Notes: a model not told the origin generated them from the sequence alone. A stretch of 64,000 nt of DNA from Septoria linicola (GCA_024114885.1 CP099426.1:1798001-1862000), one strand, 5' to 3'; positions 51,937 to 63,942 are shown, numbered from the stretch's first letter. Numbers and translations: made by a program.

Positions 51937-53049
51937 TCAGATGAAATCACCATCACCAAACCCACCAAAGGGGTTCGGCGGTCTTCCACCCATGCCCGCA
52001 CCCCGAGGATGCCCGCCTTGACCTCCCGAGCCAGGTCCAAACGGATCATCGTATCTCGCCCCGGGCGGCGCCTGCCCACGTCTCCCACCCTGCTGTCCCT
52101 GATCAGCAAAAAGAGGATCGTCGAATGTAGGATGCATCCCACCACCTCCGAAGCCACCACCCAGACCAGGACCTATGCCGCCTCGCATAGGGTCGTTTGG
52201 TCCGAGACCTTGCGGATACAGATCTCGCTCGCCATATCTCCCCAGCCTCCCACCAGGCATCATACCCCGCGGTCCAGTGCTGACCTCATACTCGTCGTCG
52301 AAGCCAGGCATCGGATCCGGTAATGGTCCACGTCTCGGCTGCACGAGTGGGTCTTGCAGAGGATATGGTGTCGCTGGTGGGTCTCGTTCTTCTCTGAGCG
52401 GATCATACTGAGGCTGTGTAACGTCTCGCCCTGGTGCTGGCTGCCTGTTGCTTCCCTCTGCTGCTTGTGATTCTTCCTCCTCCTCGTAGCCTGCCTTTTG
52501 TATGCCCGGTACCAATTTCTGAATGAGCTTCACTCGCATCAGTGAACCGAAGTCGCTGAGTCGTCCGACGTTGATGAAGCTGGCAATGATGTCCTCCCGT
52601 TTGGCATCTTTGTCCTGGCTGTCGTGCAGCTCCAGCGGGAGGTTCCCTGCACTGATGTACTCTTCCACCTTCGTCTCGACGGTATGCGTCCGATCATCTC
52701 CAACTCCCATGGCCATGATGATGGCCTTGTTGCCCATTCTGGACACTTTCACCAAGTACTCCATGCTGCTCTGGCTGTGCTTGTAGCGGAAAGCATAGCT
52801 TCCACTCGATGCGTTCCATTCCGTCGGTAGCGGCTGAGGTGATTCGTGATCTGAAGTGGCGTCTATCCGGTGGTCTTCGCCTAGTCCGACGAGTCGGAAG
52901 CCGACCGCCAGCATGGAAGCGTGTGCTGCGAGCGCGATGGCATCGTAGCCGTTGCGGAGCTGTGGTGATGAGTTGGTCGGGAAAGATGCGAGCATGTACT
53001 CGGAGATGGTGCCTCCGGAGAGGGCGTTGATGGGTGCTGAGTCAGCCAT
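51937..53049 (-). CDS. FUB1: PI31-like proteasome regulator (Fub1 homologue)
   Basis: 370 residues from MADSAPINALSGG; an in-frame ATG 84 nt upstream adds an unlikely basic leader. The N-terminal alpha/beta domain (NGYDAIALAAHASMLAVGFRLVGLG, SGSYAFRYKHSQSSMEYLVKVSRMGNKA) matches the PI31 N-domain (FP/PI31 family). After an acidic linker the C-terminal half is Pro/Gly/Asp-rich with DPLR, DPL and DPFGPGSGG motifs as in PI31 tails, which in mammals and yeast reach into the 20S proteasome active sites (known). Cytosolic and nuclear. Confidence 0.85.
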   Translation of the reverse strand: MADSAPINALSGGTISEYMLASFPTNSSPQLRNGYDAIALAAHASMLAVGFRLVGLGEDHRIDATSDHESPQPLPTEWNASSGSYAFRYKHSQSSMEYLVKVSRMGNKAIIMAMGVGDDRTHTVETKVEEYISAGNLPLELHDSQDKDAKREDIIASFINVGRLSDFGSLMRVKLIQKLVPGIQKAGYEEEEESQAAEGSNRQPAPGRDVTQPQYDPLREERDPPATPYPLQDPLVQPRRGPLPDPMPGFDDEYEVSTGPRGMMPGGRLGRYGERDLYPQGLGPNDPMRGGIGPGLGGGFGGGGMHPTFDDPLFADQGQQGGRRGQAPPGARYDDPFGPGSGGQGGHPRGAGMGGRPPNPFGGFGDGDFI

Positions 53050-53394
53050 GGTGGTGTGTTGTGTTGTGATCTGTCGTGGGAGAAGAGGGAAAGGAATTGG
53101 TTTTCGAGATGGATTTATCATCTTCACATGCACTTCTGCCCTAACTAGTTACCATCTTATGCGCGTCACCGTGAATGCCTGACGCCTCGGTGGCTGAAGT
53201 TGCCTGCAACGTTTGAGCCACAAGCAAATCAAGGCTGTCCGCAAAGCTCCGCGTGAGTAGCGCCACGTCTCGTCTCGTTCGCGATGGCCACATTACTCGG
53301 CCCCCTTTCCATCATCTCTGGCACAGGTGGAATTCATGTATCGAGAGATGTACTCAGATGTAGCAAGAAACTCTGTCTTTCGAACAAACTGTGT
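53050..53394. other. Intergenic between tandem minus-strand genes
   Basis: 345 bp; presumably 3' end of AP-3 beta... and promoter of the PI31-like gene. No other feature seen. Confidence 0.45.
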
Positions 53395-55945
53395 TTACCT
53401 CACCAGCCCAGCCCTCTCATCCTCCTCGCTATCAGTCTCATATTCGCTCTCCCCTTCTTCAGACCCACTCTCCTCCTCTGTCTCCTCTTCACTCTCCTCT
53501 TCACTACTCTCCTCCTCCTCATCCTCCGCATCCAGCCACGCATCAAGCGTCTTCTCCTTCTTCGGCAGCCCACTACTCTTGTACCCCGGATCCGCAGCCA
53601 AACTCTCATCCAACCTCTGCGCGGCAGTCAATTCCCTCTCCGGGACATACCCCTTCTGTGCCCTATCTCCATCATCGCGTAGTCTCGGATCAGGTTCATG
53701 ACCGGCCTCGACCCAGTCTGGCAGTGGTTCATACCCTCGCATCCCGCTTGAGCCGGCGTCGGAGCCGATAACGAGGGATGTAGATCCTAAAAGGAGACCT
53801 TTGCGGGATTCTGAGGGTGAGGGGGCTTGTGGGACGGGTTTTGGCGCGAGGAGAAGGAGAGATGCGAGTTCTGTGCTGCTTTGGACGGAGAGCAGGGAGC
53901 GGAAGAGGCGTGCGCGGTCTCGGAGGGAGTAGGATGGTGTGTAGCGTGCGAGTAGCATGGTGTATTGGTAGAGTAGATCGATTGGATGTTTGGCTTCTTG
54001 TGGTTCGTCCTCAGCATGCTGAGAGGAGAAGGCATTTTCTCGGAAGCCATCGTTTTCTTCTTCTGTGGGCGAGAGGACTGTACTTGATGATGTCTGCGTG
54101 CTCTGCTCTGGGTTGAGAGCATCAATGGCTTTCTGCTTCTCGTTCTTGGCGTTCAGATGGTGTAGATAGACCTTCGCGGCAAGGAGCACGACTTGCGTTC
54201 GTACTTCGTCGCTTTCATCCGCGTAGTTTTTGACAAGTATGCGCAGCACATCTGCTGCAATATTGTTGTCCGGGTCCGCGCCCGCGAACTCGCCGATCAA
54301 CCAGACGATACTCGCTCGTGCAGATGGCGAAGTCAATGAGTCCAGATTCTTGGCTAGTCGAATCACAGTCTTGCGATGCTCATCTGGCGCGCGTTGAATC
54401 AGATGACGAATGACCTCCATTGCTTCACCCACAAGATTCGTGTCTGGACTGCGAATCTGCTTGAGCAGTAATGACAGGCATCGCCGTGAAGTCCTGTCAC
54501 TTGACGCCTGTGCACATCGTCCGATCGCACGCACATTCTCACGCACCAGATCTGCATTATGGCCTCGAGAGAAGTGCTCCAGTTCTGCCAGAATCAGTTC
54601 TTGGATCTCCTTTCCGCTGTATGGGAACATCAGCGTCAACACTTCTAGCTTGAGCCGCCAGATCTGCGGTGCCTCAGTCGAACGAACAAGGAAGTGTCGG
54701 AAGTACGGTACAAACTGAGCAGCATCGATCAAGCATACTTGTACAATGTTGTACAAAGCCACTTGCCGGATATCGGAGGGCGAGCGAAGGAGCGCGATCA
54801 GAGGTCCGATGGCCAACGGTAAGTGCTTCGAAGGTGATAGGTAGAGGTATGCTCGTGTCACAGCCAGAATGACTGCAGCATTGCGACTGGAGAGGAGGGG
54901 CTGAATGCATTTGAGGAAGAGTTCGAGGTCCGGATCCGCGGATTCCACCTCTTCATAGTCCTCTTCGGTCTCTTCCTTCGCTTCAAGATCCTCATAGAAG
55001 TCCTTGGCTCGCTGTTCTTGATTGGCTGCACGTTTGACTCGTGTTGTCCTTCTCGGGAAGCACTTGCGCGAGTATGTGGTGAAGAGGCGGAGGATGGCCA
55101 GCTGACCCCACTCATCCATGTCCACGATCATCTTGCAGAGCCTGCGATATACCGGGTGTATAAGATCCAGCCTGTCTGGACATATCTCCATGAAAGCCTG
55201 CACCGCAGCGCCGGCAACGTAATATTGCTGGTCGCCAAGTAGAGTTGAGATGTATTCTTCTACCTGAGGCCTGGTACTTGCATCGAGCTGTATGCATTTC
55301 ACACATGCCAAAGCCGCCGCTTTGCGTACAAGTGGAGATAAGTCGTTCACGCCTTTCTTCACAGCAAGACTGATGATTTGCGCGATCATGGGAATCTTGA
55401 TGCCAGACATGGTCTTGAGCGCCATCGCTCGCACTCGAGGGTTAGTATCAGACAAGGACTTCTGGATCGTATTGATGGCCAGTAATGCAGTATCCGGATC
55501 TGCTTCAGCATGATGAACCAGATAATTGTAGACTAGAGGCCTCGTGGAAGGATAAGTGTTTGACAACGTCTTGAGAACAGCGGGAAAGAAAGTGAGGGTC
55601 GGCTGAGGAGGATTGGCATATTGCATCTACATTTCTTATCAACGTGTGGTCTGCACATGTATACATAGTTGACGCATACCGCGACCACTCTCCTCAGACC
55701 GTCTAGCACCTCTCTTTCGTGTCTGCTGTCCAGCATCTTCTTGATTTGCGCAGCCGGAAGTGCCTTGACACTTCGGCGTGGTCCAGCATCGCGGGCGGCT
55801 TCGAGAGTAAGGTCGCGTGCTGTTGCAGGTTGATCAGCGGGAGCTGCCCCAGTTCGCAATTCCCAGCGGATGCTCTCCATGCTGTAGTTGGCCGATACTG
55901 CATACCTTGTTCCAGCAGCGAGCTGATCTTGCCTATGGACTCCAT
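53395..55945 (-). CDS. APL6: AP-3 complex beta subunit
   Basis: Exons 55945-55906, 55819-55680 and 55626-53395 give 803 residues. The 13-codon first exon (MESIGKISSLLEQ) and the second exon (ARDLTLEAARDAG, IKKMLDSRHEREVLDGLRR) restore the fungal AP-3 beta N-terminus. The HEAT/Adaptin_N solenoid follows (RPLVYNYLVHHAEADPDTALLAIN, VRAMALKTMSGIKIP, SPLVRKAAALACVKC, SPFVRK-like repeats). After residue ~600 comes a linker and a Glu/Ser-rich acidic tail (EEEESSEEESEEE). AP-3 sorts cargo from Golgi/endosome to the vacuole (known). The acidic tail ends the protein; a separate ear domain is not seen, as in other fungal AP-3 beta chains. Confidence 0.94.
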
Positions 55946-56278
55946 GGTTACACCTTCCACCTTTCCACCGCGTGCAACGACTGCTGTGGAAGTCGCAAGT
56001 GGTGGTACCTGGCAGTGACGATCGTGAAGTGGAGGCAGGTGCAGTCGGGCCGGTCTTGCCAAGCCAAGATGGTCGGAGCTCGCAACGAAAGAAAAAGCTC
56101 TCGCATTTGAACTTGAATTTCTTCAGCCCAACACTGCGACGCCAACAATGCATGGGACGCAATCAACGACGACCTTTGTGGCTGATCACGCATGCAGTAG
56201 CTGTATGCGATTGGCGACCGTGTTGTCTCTCGCCATGATTGTGGATGCTGGTCGCTGATTGACTGCTCCGACCTCAGA
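55946..56278. promoter_or_regulatory. Bidirectional promoter of APL6 and the orphan gene
   Basis: 333 bp between two divergent starts; no specific element recognised. Confidence 0.45.
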
Positions 56279-56968
56279 ATGGCCTCCTCGCGACCTGTTG
56301 TGCTAGAGGTCACGAACACCCAGCTCTTTGTGCAGCACATCCTGAAGAGCCACACATGGCCCTCGACACTCATCGTCTGCTCAACCAGAGACGAGTTCTT
56401 GCGGTCTCTTGCACAAGGTCCAGAAACTATGGTAAGGAACATGGATGGGTTGGACAACTGGTTGCAAACCTCGACACTGCGACTTCTCTCCACGTCACGC
56501 TCATTGAGAGTCGCATTTTGTCCTGACATCACGCACCTGAGGGCGTATCTGGCGACTTACAGCGCGAACGTGCTTCAGCGAGCAGACGAAGCAGATACCG
56601 CGCTCAGACAGAAGGACGTGCAGCCGATCCTCGCAATCCTGAATCCCATCGAGCTTCATCGACCGACCTCAGCCTTCTCTGCGCAAGGACTGAACAGAAC
56701 ATTCTCTTCGGCGGTGGAGGCCGCGCACGCGACAGGCAGCAAGCTCATACTCGCTGAGTGCCCTCCACAATCCCATGACCGCCATTCTCCACAAGATGAT
56801 GATGGGCCTCAAGAAGCACAGGCAGACCCGTGGAGCGAGGAGCTGTCGATACTGAACGTCACGACAAAAAGGCTTGGCGACCTATCAGTCGGCCGCACTG
56901 TCAAGGCTCGAACACTCGCACGGCGGTGGTGTGCTTTTGAGATGATGCCAAAGGCAGGACGCTACTGA
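56279..56968 (+). CDS. Conserved-looking hypothetical protein
   Basis: 229 residues, single exon. Alternating hydrophobic strands and helices (RPVVLEVTNTQLFVQHILKS, STLIVCSTRDEFL, VQPILAILNPIELHRPTSAFS, GSKLILAECPP) look like an alpha/beta, possibly RecA-like fold without a visible Walker A loop. The C-terminus is Arg-rich (KARTLARRWCAFEMMPKAGRY). Such a layout recalls divergent recombination-mediator or Elongator-type ATPase relatives, but I cannot assign a family. Confidence 0.8.
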   Translation: MASSRPVVLEVTNTQLFVQHILKSHTWPSTLIVCSTRDEFLRSLAQGPETMVRNMDGLDNWLQTSTLRLLSTSRSLRVAFCPDITHLRAYLATYSANVLQRADEADTALRQKDVQPILAILNPIELHRPTSAFSAQGLNRTFSSAVEAAHATGSKLILAECPPQSHDRHSPQDDDGPQEAQADPWSEELSILNVTTKRLGDLSVGRTVKARTLARRWCAFEMMPKAGRY

Positions 56969-57521
56969 TGCTTTGGTGAGTCGAATCGGGTTCCCCTCTT
57001 CTTCCTGACCTCATATGATGAGACCAACAGTTAAATTCACAGACCTGTTCCTAACAATCATGTGGAGCAATACGTTATACTTCCTGACTCTAGCCACTAT
57101 CATTCATCTTACAATCATCACCTGATAGAAACAATCGCTAACATGTCAATGGCAGAATTCCCATCCAATTTTCTTGCACTCCGCGTTCAAGCACACATCA
57201 CATATCCGCAAAGGTAAGCTCAGGCTCCTCCTAACCACCACTCCTTTCATGATGATACACTAGCTGGCACCAGTCTGAGAAAGACTTGTACTCTTTTTGC
57301 TGCGGACTAGCTTTGCACGAGACACAGTCTCTATATCTGAACAAAATCTCCCACTTACACCCTCATCATTACTTGCTTGTCATAGCTTGAATGCACGCTG
57401 ACAGTGGAACAGAATTATTAGCGGAGTATGAATTTGATCACACGCCATCGGCAGAACGTGGTCATTGGGTATCGTCAAATATGTACAACTCGCGATCATC
57501 ACAAAACAATCTTCCTCAAGC
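56969..57521. other. Intergenic between convergent genes
   Basis: AT-richer 553 bp; no coding signal. Confidence 0.5.
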
Positions 57522-59033
57522 TCAAATGCTCTGCTCCATCTCCGTAATGTACAGCCGAATATGGCTTTCCATCTTCATGTACTCCTCTCTCGCAGCCTGA
57601 ACTTCATGCTCAATCTGGTCCTTCAGGTCGGCCATCTGTCCAATGTGTTAGCAAGAACGTATCACGTATCATCAGGATGGAAATTGGATTCACCTTCTTC
57701 TCCGTCTGCTCAATCCTCACCCTCCTCTTCTCCACCTCCTCGCCCCTCTCCCTCCTCTCCGCAGTCAACTCGCGATGCGTCGCTCTCAGCGCCTCCATCT
57801 TACTCTTCGCATTATTCGCCCTCGTCTCCGCGTCCCGTCTCAACTTCTCCGTTCGGTCCTGCCATTGCTGCAACTGCTTCCTAAGCATCTTCTCTTGCCT
57901 CTCTACTTCTCGCACATTATTCGATTTCTCTGTCAATGCATCGCGGTTTTTGGCTGCGGCACGTTGCTCTTCTTCTTCTTTGTTTAGTTCTTGATCGAGA
58001 TCTGAGAGAAGTCGCGTCAGAGATGTGATGTCTGTCTGGAGAAGTGTGAAGGTGTCACAGGAGGTTTGGAGGGCTCGAGCGCGTCTGTCGAGGCGTTCGA
58101 TTTCATTGCGGTCGTGGGCCAGGTTGGAGCTGAGATCTCGGAGAGATTGTTCCAGATGGGCGGGAGATTGTTCGGTGTATGGGCGTAGTTTGGCGGCTTC
58201 AGTGCGGGTTTGCATAACTGTGGTCGTTTTGTCTTCGAGGAGGGATTTCAGACGCGACTGCTCGCCTTTGACGCGCTCGAGCTTTTCTGTCACTCGTTCC
58301 TGGGCCTTCTTTAGCTCCAGTAGGCGTGTCTTCAGTTCCTGCGACCGTTGCTCCTTTTGCTGCAGCGCGGCCTCGACATTCTTCCTGTTCTGCTGCATCT
58401 CGTGTAGCTGATCTTCCTTCTCCTGGTTCGCATGATATAGCTGCTCGATCGTGTTCTTCGTCCTTTCGGAGCTGTTGTAATGCTCATCAATGACATTCGT
58501 CTGACTCTCGCGAAAACGAATGAAGTTGATAATGTAGCTGAATATCTTCACCAATCGTGGATGCGTAGGTCGGTAGAGATCGCTGAAGGTGAAGTCCTTG
58601 ATTCCGCATTCCACAAGCAGTTTGCGCATGGTGATGAAGAAGCCCATAAGTTCGCGCGTATCTGCCGTGAAAATGCGTTCTGCGTCGTCGCCACACATGT
58701 CCTCTGCCGCTGCGCGCATTGCAGGCGCAACAACCTCGCGCGTCGTGTTGGTGAGGAGTTCGGCGAACCATTCAAAGACTTTCTGGATCTGCTGTGGATT
58801 GGGCTTTCTGAGGTCTTCCAGTGTGAAGTTGATTCCAATGTCGCTGATGCATCCTGCGATCTCCTTGTCGGGCTACAAACTCGTCAGTCCTGCGCTCTTC
58901 ATCACCAGCATCGCATCGTGTTTACCAATGTCATGAATGCATCCTCATCTGGTTCCTTTTGCTTCTTTTGCTGGCTTGACACCGATCGACCGCCCGCCAT
59001 GCTCATTCTTGGATTGTAGCCTATCGCGGGCAT
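57522..59033 (-). CDS. NUF2: Kinetochore protein Nuf2
   Basis: Exons 59033-58926, 58872-57694 and 57635-57522 give 466 residues, the normal fungal Nuf2 length. The N-terminal calponin-homology domain reads [21 protein letters not shown], then [14 protein letters not shown] and [29 protein letters not shown]. From ~170 to the end is a long coiled coil rich in Glu/Lys/Gln/Arg. Nuf2 pairs with Ndc80 in the Ndc80 complex that attaches kinetochores to microtubules (known). The short last exon ([20 protein letters not shown]) extends the coiled coil and is missing if the second intron is read through. Confidence 0.94.
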
Positions 59034-59983
59034 TCTCCCAATTCTATGCGCTGCTGTCCTGTACGATGTTGTGCTATGTCGATGTGTGTGTCGGCGCAAA
59101 GAGAGTTTTGTTTACGCTTGTCAACAACGTCGAGTCTCGTTGCGGGGAGCCAAGGCTTGGCGACTGCTCTATTCGCGTCTGTCTCGCGACTCCATCTCCT
59201 TCTCCACCCACGACATTACGCTGAGGCTCCGATGCATGCGACGCGACACGTCAATGAGCACGACAACTCATGTTCCTGGCGTGGCAAGACGGCAGAACGC
59301 ACGAGATGAGCTCTTCAGCCAGTCGCGAATGTTCGTGATGCATGACAAGCTCTCAATTCCGGTACGGGCAGCCATTATCAAGAGCCTAACTAAACATCAA
59401 TATTTTGCCTGTTCCTGACATGGCAGCCGAACACTTCCGCCAACCATCTTCTGCCTCCGCAAAGATCTCAGCTACTGGTGTGGTGGGATTGCGCAATACA
59501 AGAGAGGTACTGGGCAAGTATGGCAAGTGAGCTCCACGAATCCGACTGTGATTATGCCTCAGAACCCAGACGACCAATGTGAAGCACTTCAGCGGTCGGT
59601 CTGTCAACAAAATCGTTCCTTTACGCCAGTTGCGAATCGTGTTCGTCCGCATCATCGGGCCAAGCAACCTCTCTTGATAGAGTGTCAACCATGTGGCCCG
59701 CTCTGGTTTCTGCCTACTCTCCTGGAAATCAAGCCATCATATGTGGGCCGATTGCGATATCTCCTACGATTTTCAGTTGCAGACATCGTCAGCGACCAAC
59801 GAGAATATACCGCATCAGCCTCAGCATGTCGCAAAGGTTTGGTAGATGCGTGAAGCAACCAAGGGAGCTCTCATGCTGCATCAATGTGGGACGTGCTTCG
59901 TCGCACACAAAAGATTGACTGACTCCAGCTACTGACTTGTTCTTCGTTCTTGATTCTGTAGTTGTCAGTCTGTCATTGCAGTC
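59034..59983. promoter_or_regulatory. Region between divergent NUF2 and wall-protein genes
   Basis: 0.95 kb without a supported gene; overlapping frames at 59386-59918 on both strands lack motifs. Confidence 0.45.
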
Positions 59984-62900
59984 ATGAAGTTCAGCAGGAT
60001 CGCTGCTGGCGCCATCGCGGCATTGCCGTTCGCTCTGGCAACCGATGTCGGTAAGTGGACATTGGCGACCTGTTCAGAGTCCTGCACTAACTTTTGACAG
60101 ACGGTGAAGAGGGGTTAGAACGTCGGCAAGCGAGATCGAGCACTAGGTAAGTTGGCTGTTCTATTCCAAACTCGGCCTTCATAGCAAGTTTGACTAATCA
60201 TCTTCGCAGCACTGTCACCGTGACCTCAAGCAGATCTAGCACATCGTCTGGCACTGGCACCGTTACAGTCACTGCTAGCCCATCAAGATCATCCAGCACC
60301 TCGTCTGGCACCGCCACTGTCACAGTCACTGCGAGGCCATCAAGCTCGTCCTCAAGTTCCAGCACGTCATCAGGCACTGGCACCGTTACAGTCACTGCGA
60401 GCCCATCAAGCTCATCCACAGGATCCAGCACCAGCAGTGCTGTAACTGTGACCATCACACCCAGCACCTCCAGCACTGTCTCATCTCGTTCATCGTCGTC
60501 AGGAAGCTCATCTGTCACCTCCACAGTCACGGTCACCCCAAGCTCCAGCAGCTCTTCTGGATCCTCAAGCAGTTCTCGCAGCTCTTCATCTTCGACAGGT
60601 ACTGGAACTGCCACTCAGACTGTGACTGTCGCCGCCACCGGATCAAGCTCAACCAGCAGCTCTTCTTCTAGCAGCACACCCAGCAGCTCTCGCAGTTCAA
60701 CCTCTTCGGGCACTGGAGTTGCCACACAATCAGTTGTTGTCACCGCAGCTGGAACTAGCTCTTCCAGCTCTTCGACATCTTCGGGCACTGGAGTTGCCAC
60801 ACAAACGGTGGTCGTCACACCGTCAGGATCCAGCTCTTCTAGCAGCTCACGCAGCTCTTCCTCATCATCTGGCACTGGTACAACTACACAGACAGTAGTC
60901 GTTGTGCCAGCCCCGACAAGCTCTTCCAGCAGCTCTTCTGGCAGTGCCTCACAAACAGCTGTGGTTATCGTCGTACCAGACACCACCAGCTCTTCTAGCA
61001 CAGCATCTAGCTCGCAGACTGCTGTGGTGGTCGTGGTCCCGGACACAAGCTCTAGCTCTGTGAGCACCAGATTCTCAAGCACAGCAACGCAAGTTGTTGT
61101 TGGCACCGCCACGTCGAGCGTTTCCTCGAGTGCTTCTTCGAGCGCGCCATTGAGCTCTTCGTCCAGTGCTCCATCGAGCCCCTCGTCGAGCATGTCGCGA
61201 AGTGCCTCTTCGAGCGTCTCGTCAAGCGTGTCCAGTGCTTCGTCTAGCGCGCCCGGTGCCTCGTCCACCTCTTCCAGCGTTTCTTCGAGCCTGTCAAGTG
61301 CTTCGCTCAGCACACAGGTCTCCAGCACATCCAGCGGCTCATCAAGCGGGTCCTCCAGTGTTCCTAGCACAACCTCCGCCAGCGCTTCGTCTACCGGTTC
61401 ACTCAGCGCCTCGGTCAGTGGCACGATCAGCGCTTCATCGAGCCGTTCATCCAGTGCTTCCCTTAGCGGCTCATCAAGCGGGTCCTCCAGTGTTCCTAGC
61501 ACAACCTCCGCCAGCGCTTCGTCTACCGGTTCACTCAGCGCCTCGGTCAGTGGCACGATCAGCGCTTCATCGAGCCGTTCATCCAGTGCTTCCCTTAGCG
61601 GCTCATCAAGCACTCCTCTGTCGAGCTCTTCTCGCGTTACCGGCTCGTCATCAGCTTCCACTTCTTCCAGTCCTTCGTCAACCTCCTCGCAGCCATCGAG
61701 CTCGTCTCGAGCTTCCACTTCTTCGGGATCTAGCGCTTCAACTTCGAGCAGCAGCAAAAGCAGTGCAAGTCTTTCCGCGGACCCACACACGAGCACAACT
61801 CACCAGGATGTTACTCACACTGCCACTGTCACTCAGCCTGGCTCCACTGTCAAGCAGACAATTGTCTCGACTGTTACTGTGACCGAAAAGCTTCCGGGTG
61901 GTGGTCAGACTACTTATGCCAGACCAACAACTTACGTCGTTTCTTCGACCCGTGGCTACGGCCCACCACAGACATGGCATGAGTCTTCTAGCAAGTCTTC
62001 GAAGACCTGGGAGACCAGGACAAGCAAAGTCTCATACGCTCCTGGTCCTGCAACATATGTACCACCTGCCCCGATCGAGGATCCTTCCAACCCATGGTAT
62101 CCAGTGCCGACCCCAGATTATTGGCAGGAGCAGCCTGATGTCTGGTCAGAAGACAAGCAGTTTAAGAACGCGGCCAACAACGCAAATGTCAAACGTGATG
62201 CACCACCCTACAAGACCCAGAGTGCTCCTTCATCGACGCCAACATGCCCTGCACCTGGTGACCAGGATCTTGAAGGCCGCTATAGCTGTAATCCAGCAGA
62301 CCAATATCCAGATGGTCAGATCTGCGACCAAGTTGGCAGCTGCTACTTCCTTCGTCAGCCAGGTCCTGGCGTTACGGCCACTTCATCCGCCAAGTCCACG
62401 GCGACTGGCACGAAAGGCAACCAGGCAAAGTGTCAGACTCTCTACGATCAGTGCCGCGTGGGACCAGATGCCAACCAGGCATTCTGTGCTTCTCAGTTCG
62501 CCAGCTGCCTCGGCTACAATCCGTTCGATGACAATGGCACCAATACGGTGACACCGAAGGAGTCAAGCACCAAGGCCAAGGGCTACTATGCCACTACTTC
62601 AAAGGCTACCACTCAGACTAAGCCAGTTGTCACGTACAAGGCTTCCACTTCTTCCAGCAGCAGCGAGCGCCGCTACAAGCCATCGACCACCAAGGGATCT
62701 CTGATCAGCTCTCACACTTCCCCAGTCTACGGGAAGATCTCATCCTCTTCTCGTTACTGGCGCTTTACATCCTCGGCTCCGGTATACCAGACCAAGCCTG
62801 TCACTTATGGGTCCATCCAATCTTCGAAGACTTCTTCGCCGCCAAAATATGGTTCTTCTATCTCGACCTCGACACAGAAGACTGTTCCACCAGTCTATCC

Positions 62901-63942
62901 AACCACATTGCAGACCTCTCGCACTTTGGTGTATACGAACTCCACTAGCACGACCGTTGAAAGGAAGACGACGACTATCTCCAAGCAGACGACCATCACT
63001 CTGACCAAGCCGACATCTGCCGCTCCTCCGCCAGAGACGCATCCCGCACCACCACAGTCGACAGAAACGCACCCTGCGCCGACCACGCCATGCCCCACCG
63101 CGACCATCACTAAGCCTGCGCCAAACTATCCTGCTCAGCCCCCGGCATCTCCCCCAGTAGAGACACATCCGCCAGCACAGCCTCCCGCATCGCCTCCTGC
63201 TGAAACACATCCTCCTGCCCCACCGAAGTCGGAACAGCCTCCTGCTCCGCCATCCCCTCCCCAGACTCAGCAGCCTCCGGTCTCATATCCTCCAGCACAG
63301 GTACATCCTTCGCATGCTCAAATGGCTTTGCTCAGAGCTAACATACTTTACAGCCTCCTGTAGAAACTCACCCTGCACAGCCTCCCGCATCACCACAGTA
63401 AGACTGCTCAATCACTTTACCACAGGCGATTGCTAACGCTCACTTGTAGACAACCTCCTAAATCACCACAGCAGCCTCCTGCGCAACCTCCCGCTCAGCC
63501 TCCAGCTCAACCTCCCGCTCAGCCTCCAGCTCAACCTCCCGCTCAGCCTCCAGCTCAACCTCCCGCTCAGCCTCCAGCTCAACCTCCCGCTCAGCCTCCA
63601 GCTCAACCTCCTGCTCAGCCTCCTGCGCAACCTCCCGCTCAGCCTCCAGCTCAACCTCCTGCTCAGCCTCCTGCGCAGCCCCCTGCTCAGCCGCCCGCTC
63701 AACCTCCCGTTCTGCCCCCAGCACAGGTAGGCCATGGCTCCGCTCTCCATAACCTTCAGCAGCTGACACATTTGTAGCCTCCGGCTGAAACTCACCCCGC
63801 CCCACCTCCATCCTCACCTAAACAGCCTCCAGCCAGCACAGCTCCATCGGCTCCAACAGTCAGCACCTACGCTGGCGCAGCTAGCAAGAAGACAGCATCT
63901 GTTCTCAGTCTCTTGGCTGTCGTGATTGCACTCTTCTTGTAG
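59984..63942 (+). CDS. Ser/Thr- and Pro-rich GPI-anchored cell-wall protein
   Basis: Six exons (59984-60050, 60101-60146, 60210-63300, 63354-63397, 63450-63726, 63778-63942) give 1229 residues. The signal peptide MKFSRIAAGAIAALPFALA is followed by a likely Kex2-type site (LERR). Residues ~40-570 are Ser/Thr-rich stalk with TVTVTAS and TQTVVV beta-prone blocks, expected to be heavily O-mannosylated. A middle region has YGPPQTW-like and cysteine-bearing parts (CNPADQYPDGQICDQ, CRVGPDANQAFCASQFASC). Pro-rich repeats (QPPA, ETHPAP) follow. The C-terminus SVLSLLAVVIALFL after a small-residue AGAAS is a GPI signal. It probably sits in the outer wall as adhesin or spacer (inference). Introns 3-5 lie inside the Pro-rich repeats and keep their frame. 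Confidence 0.88.
61333..61611 (+). repeat. 132-bp tandem duplication (2.1 copies) in the wall-protein gene
   Basis: Two copies, 61333-61464 and 61465-61596, look identical by eye, followed by 15 nt of a third. Each encodes 44 residues (for example VPSTTSASASSTG). Confidence 0.9.
63472..63699 (+). repeat. 12-nt tandem repeats encoding 19 QPPA units
   Basis: 228 nt of consecutive CAR-CCN-CCN-GCN codons, with a 24-nt higher-order alternation (CAG..CAA). Confidence 0.92.

Noticed and set aside
60198..61796. Long antisense open frames (138 and 393 codons) opposite the wall-protein gene
   Set aside because: They are acidic Glu/Leu/Val repeats produced by reading Ser/Thr codons on the reverse strand; no start context, domain or introns.
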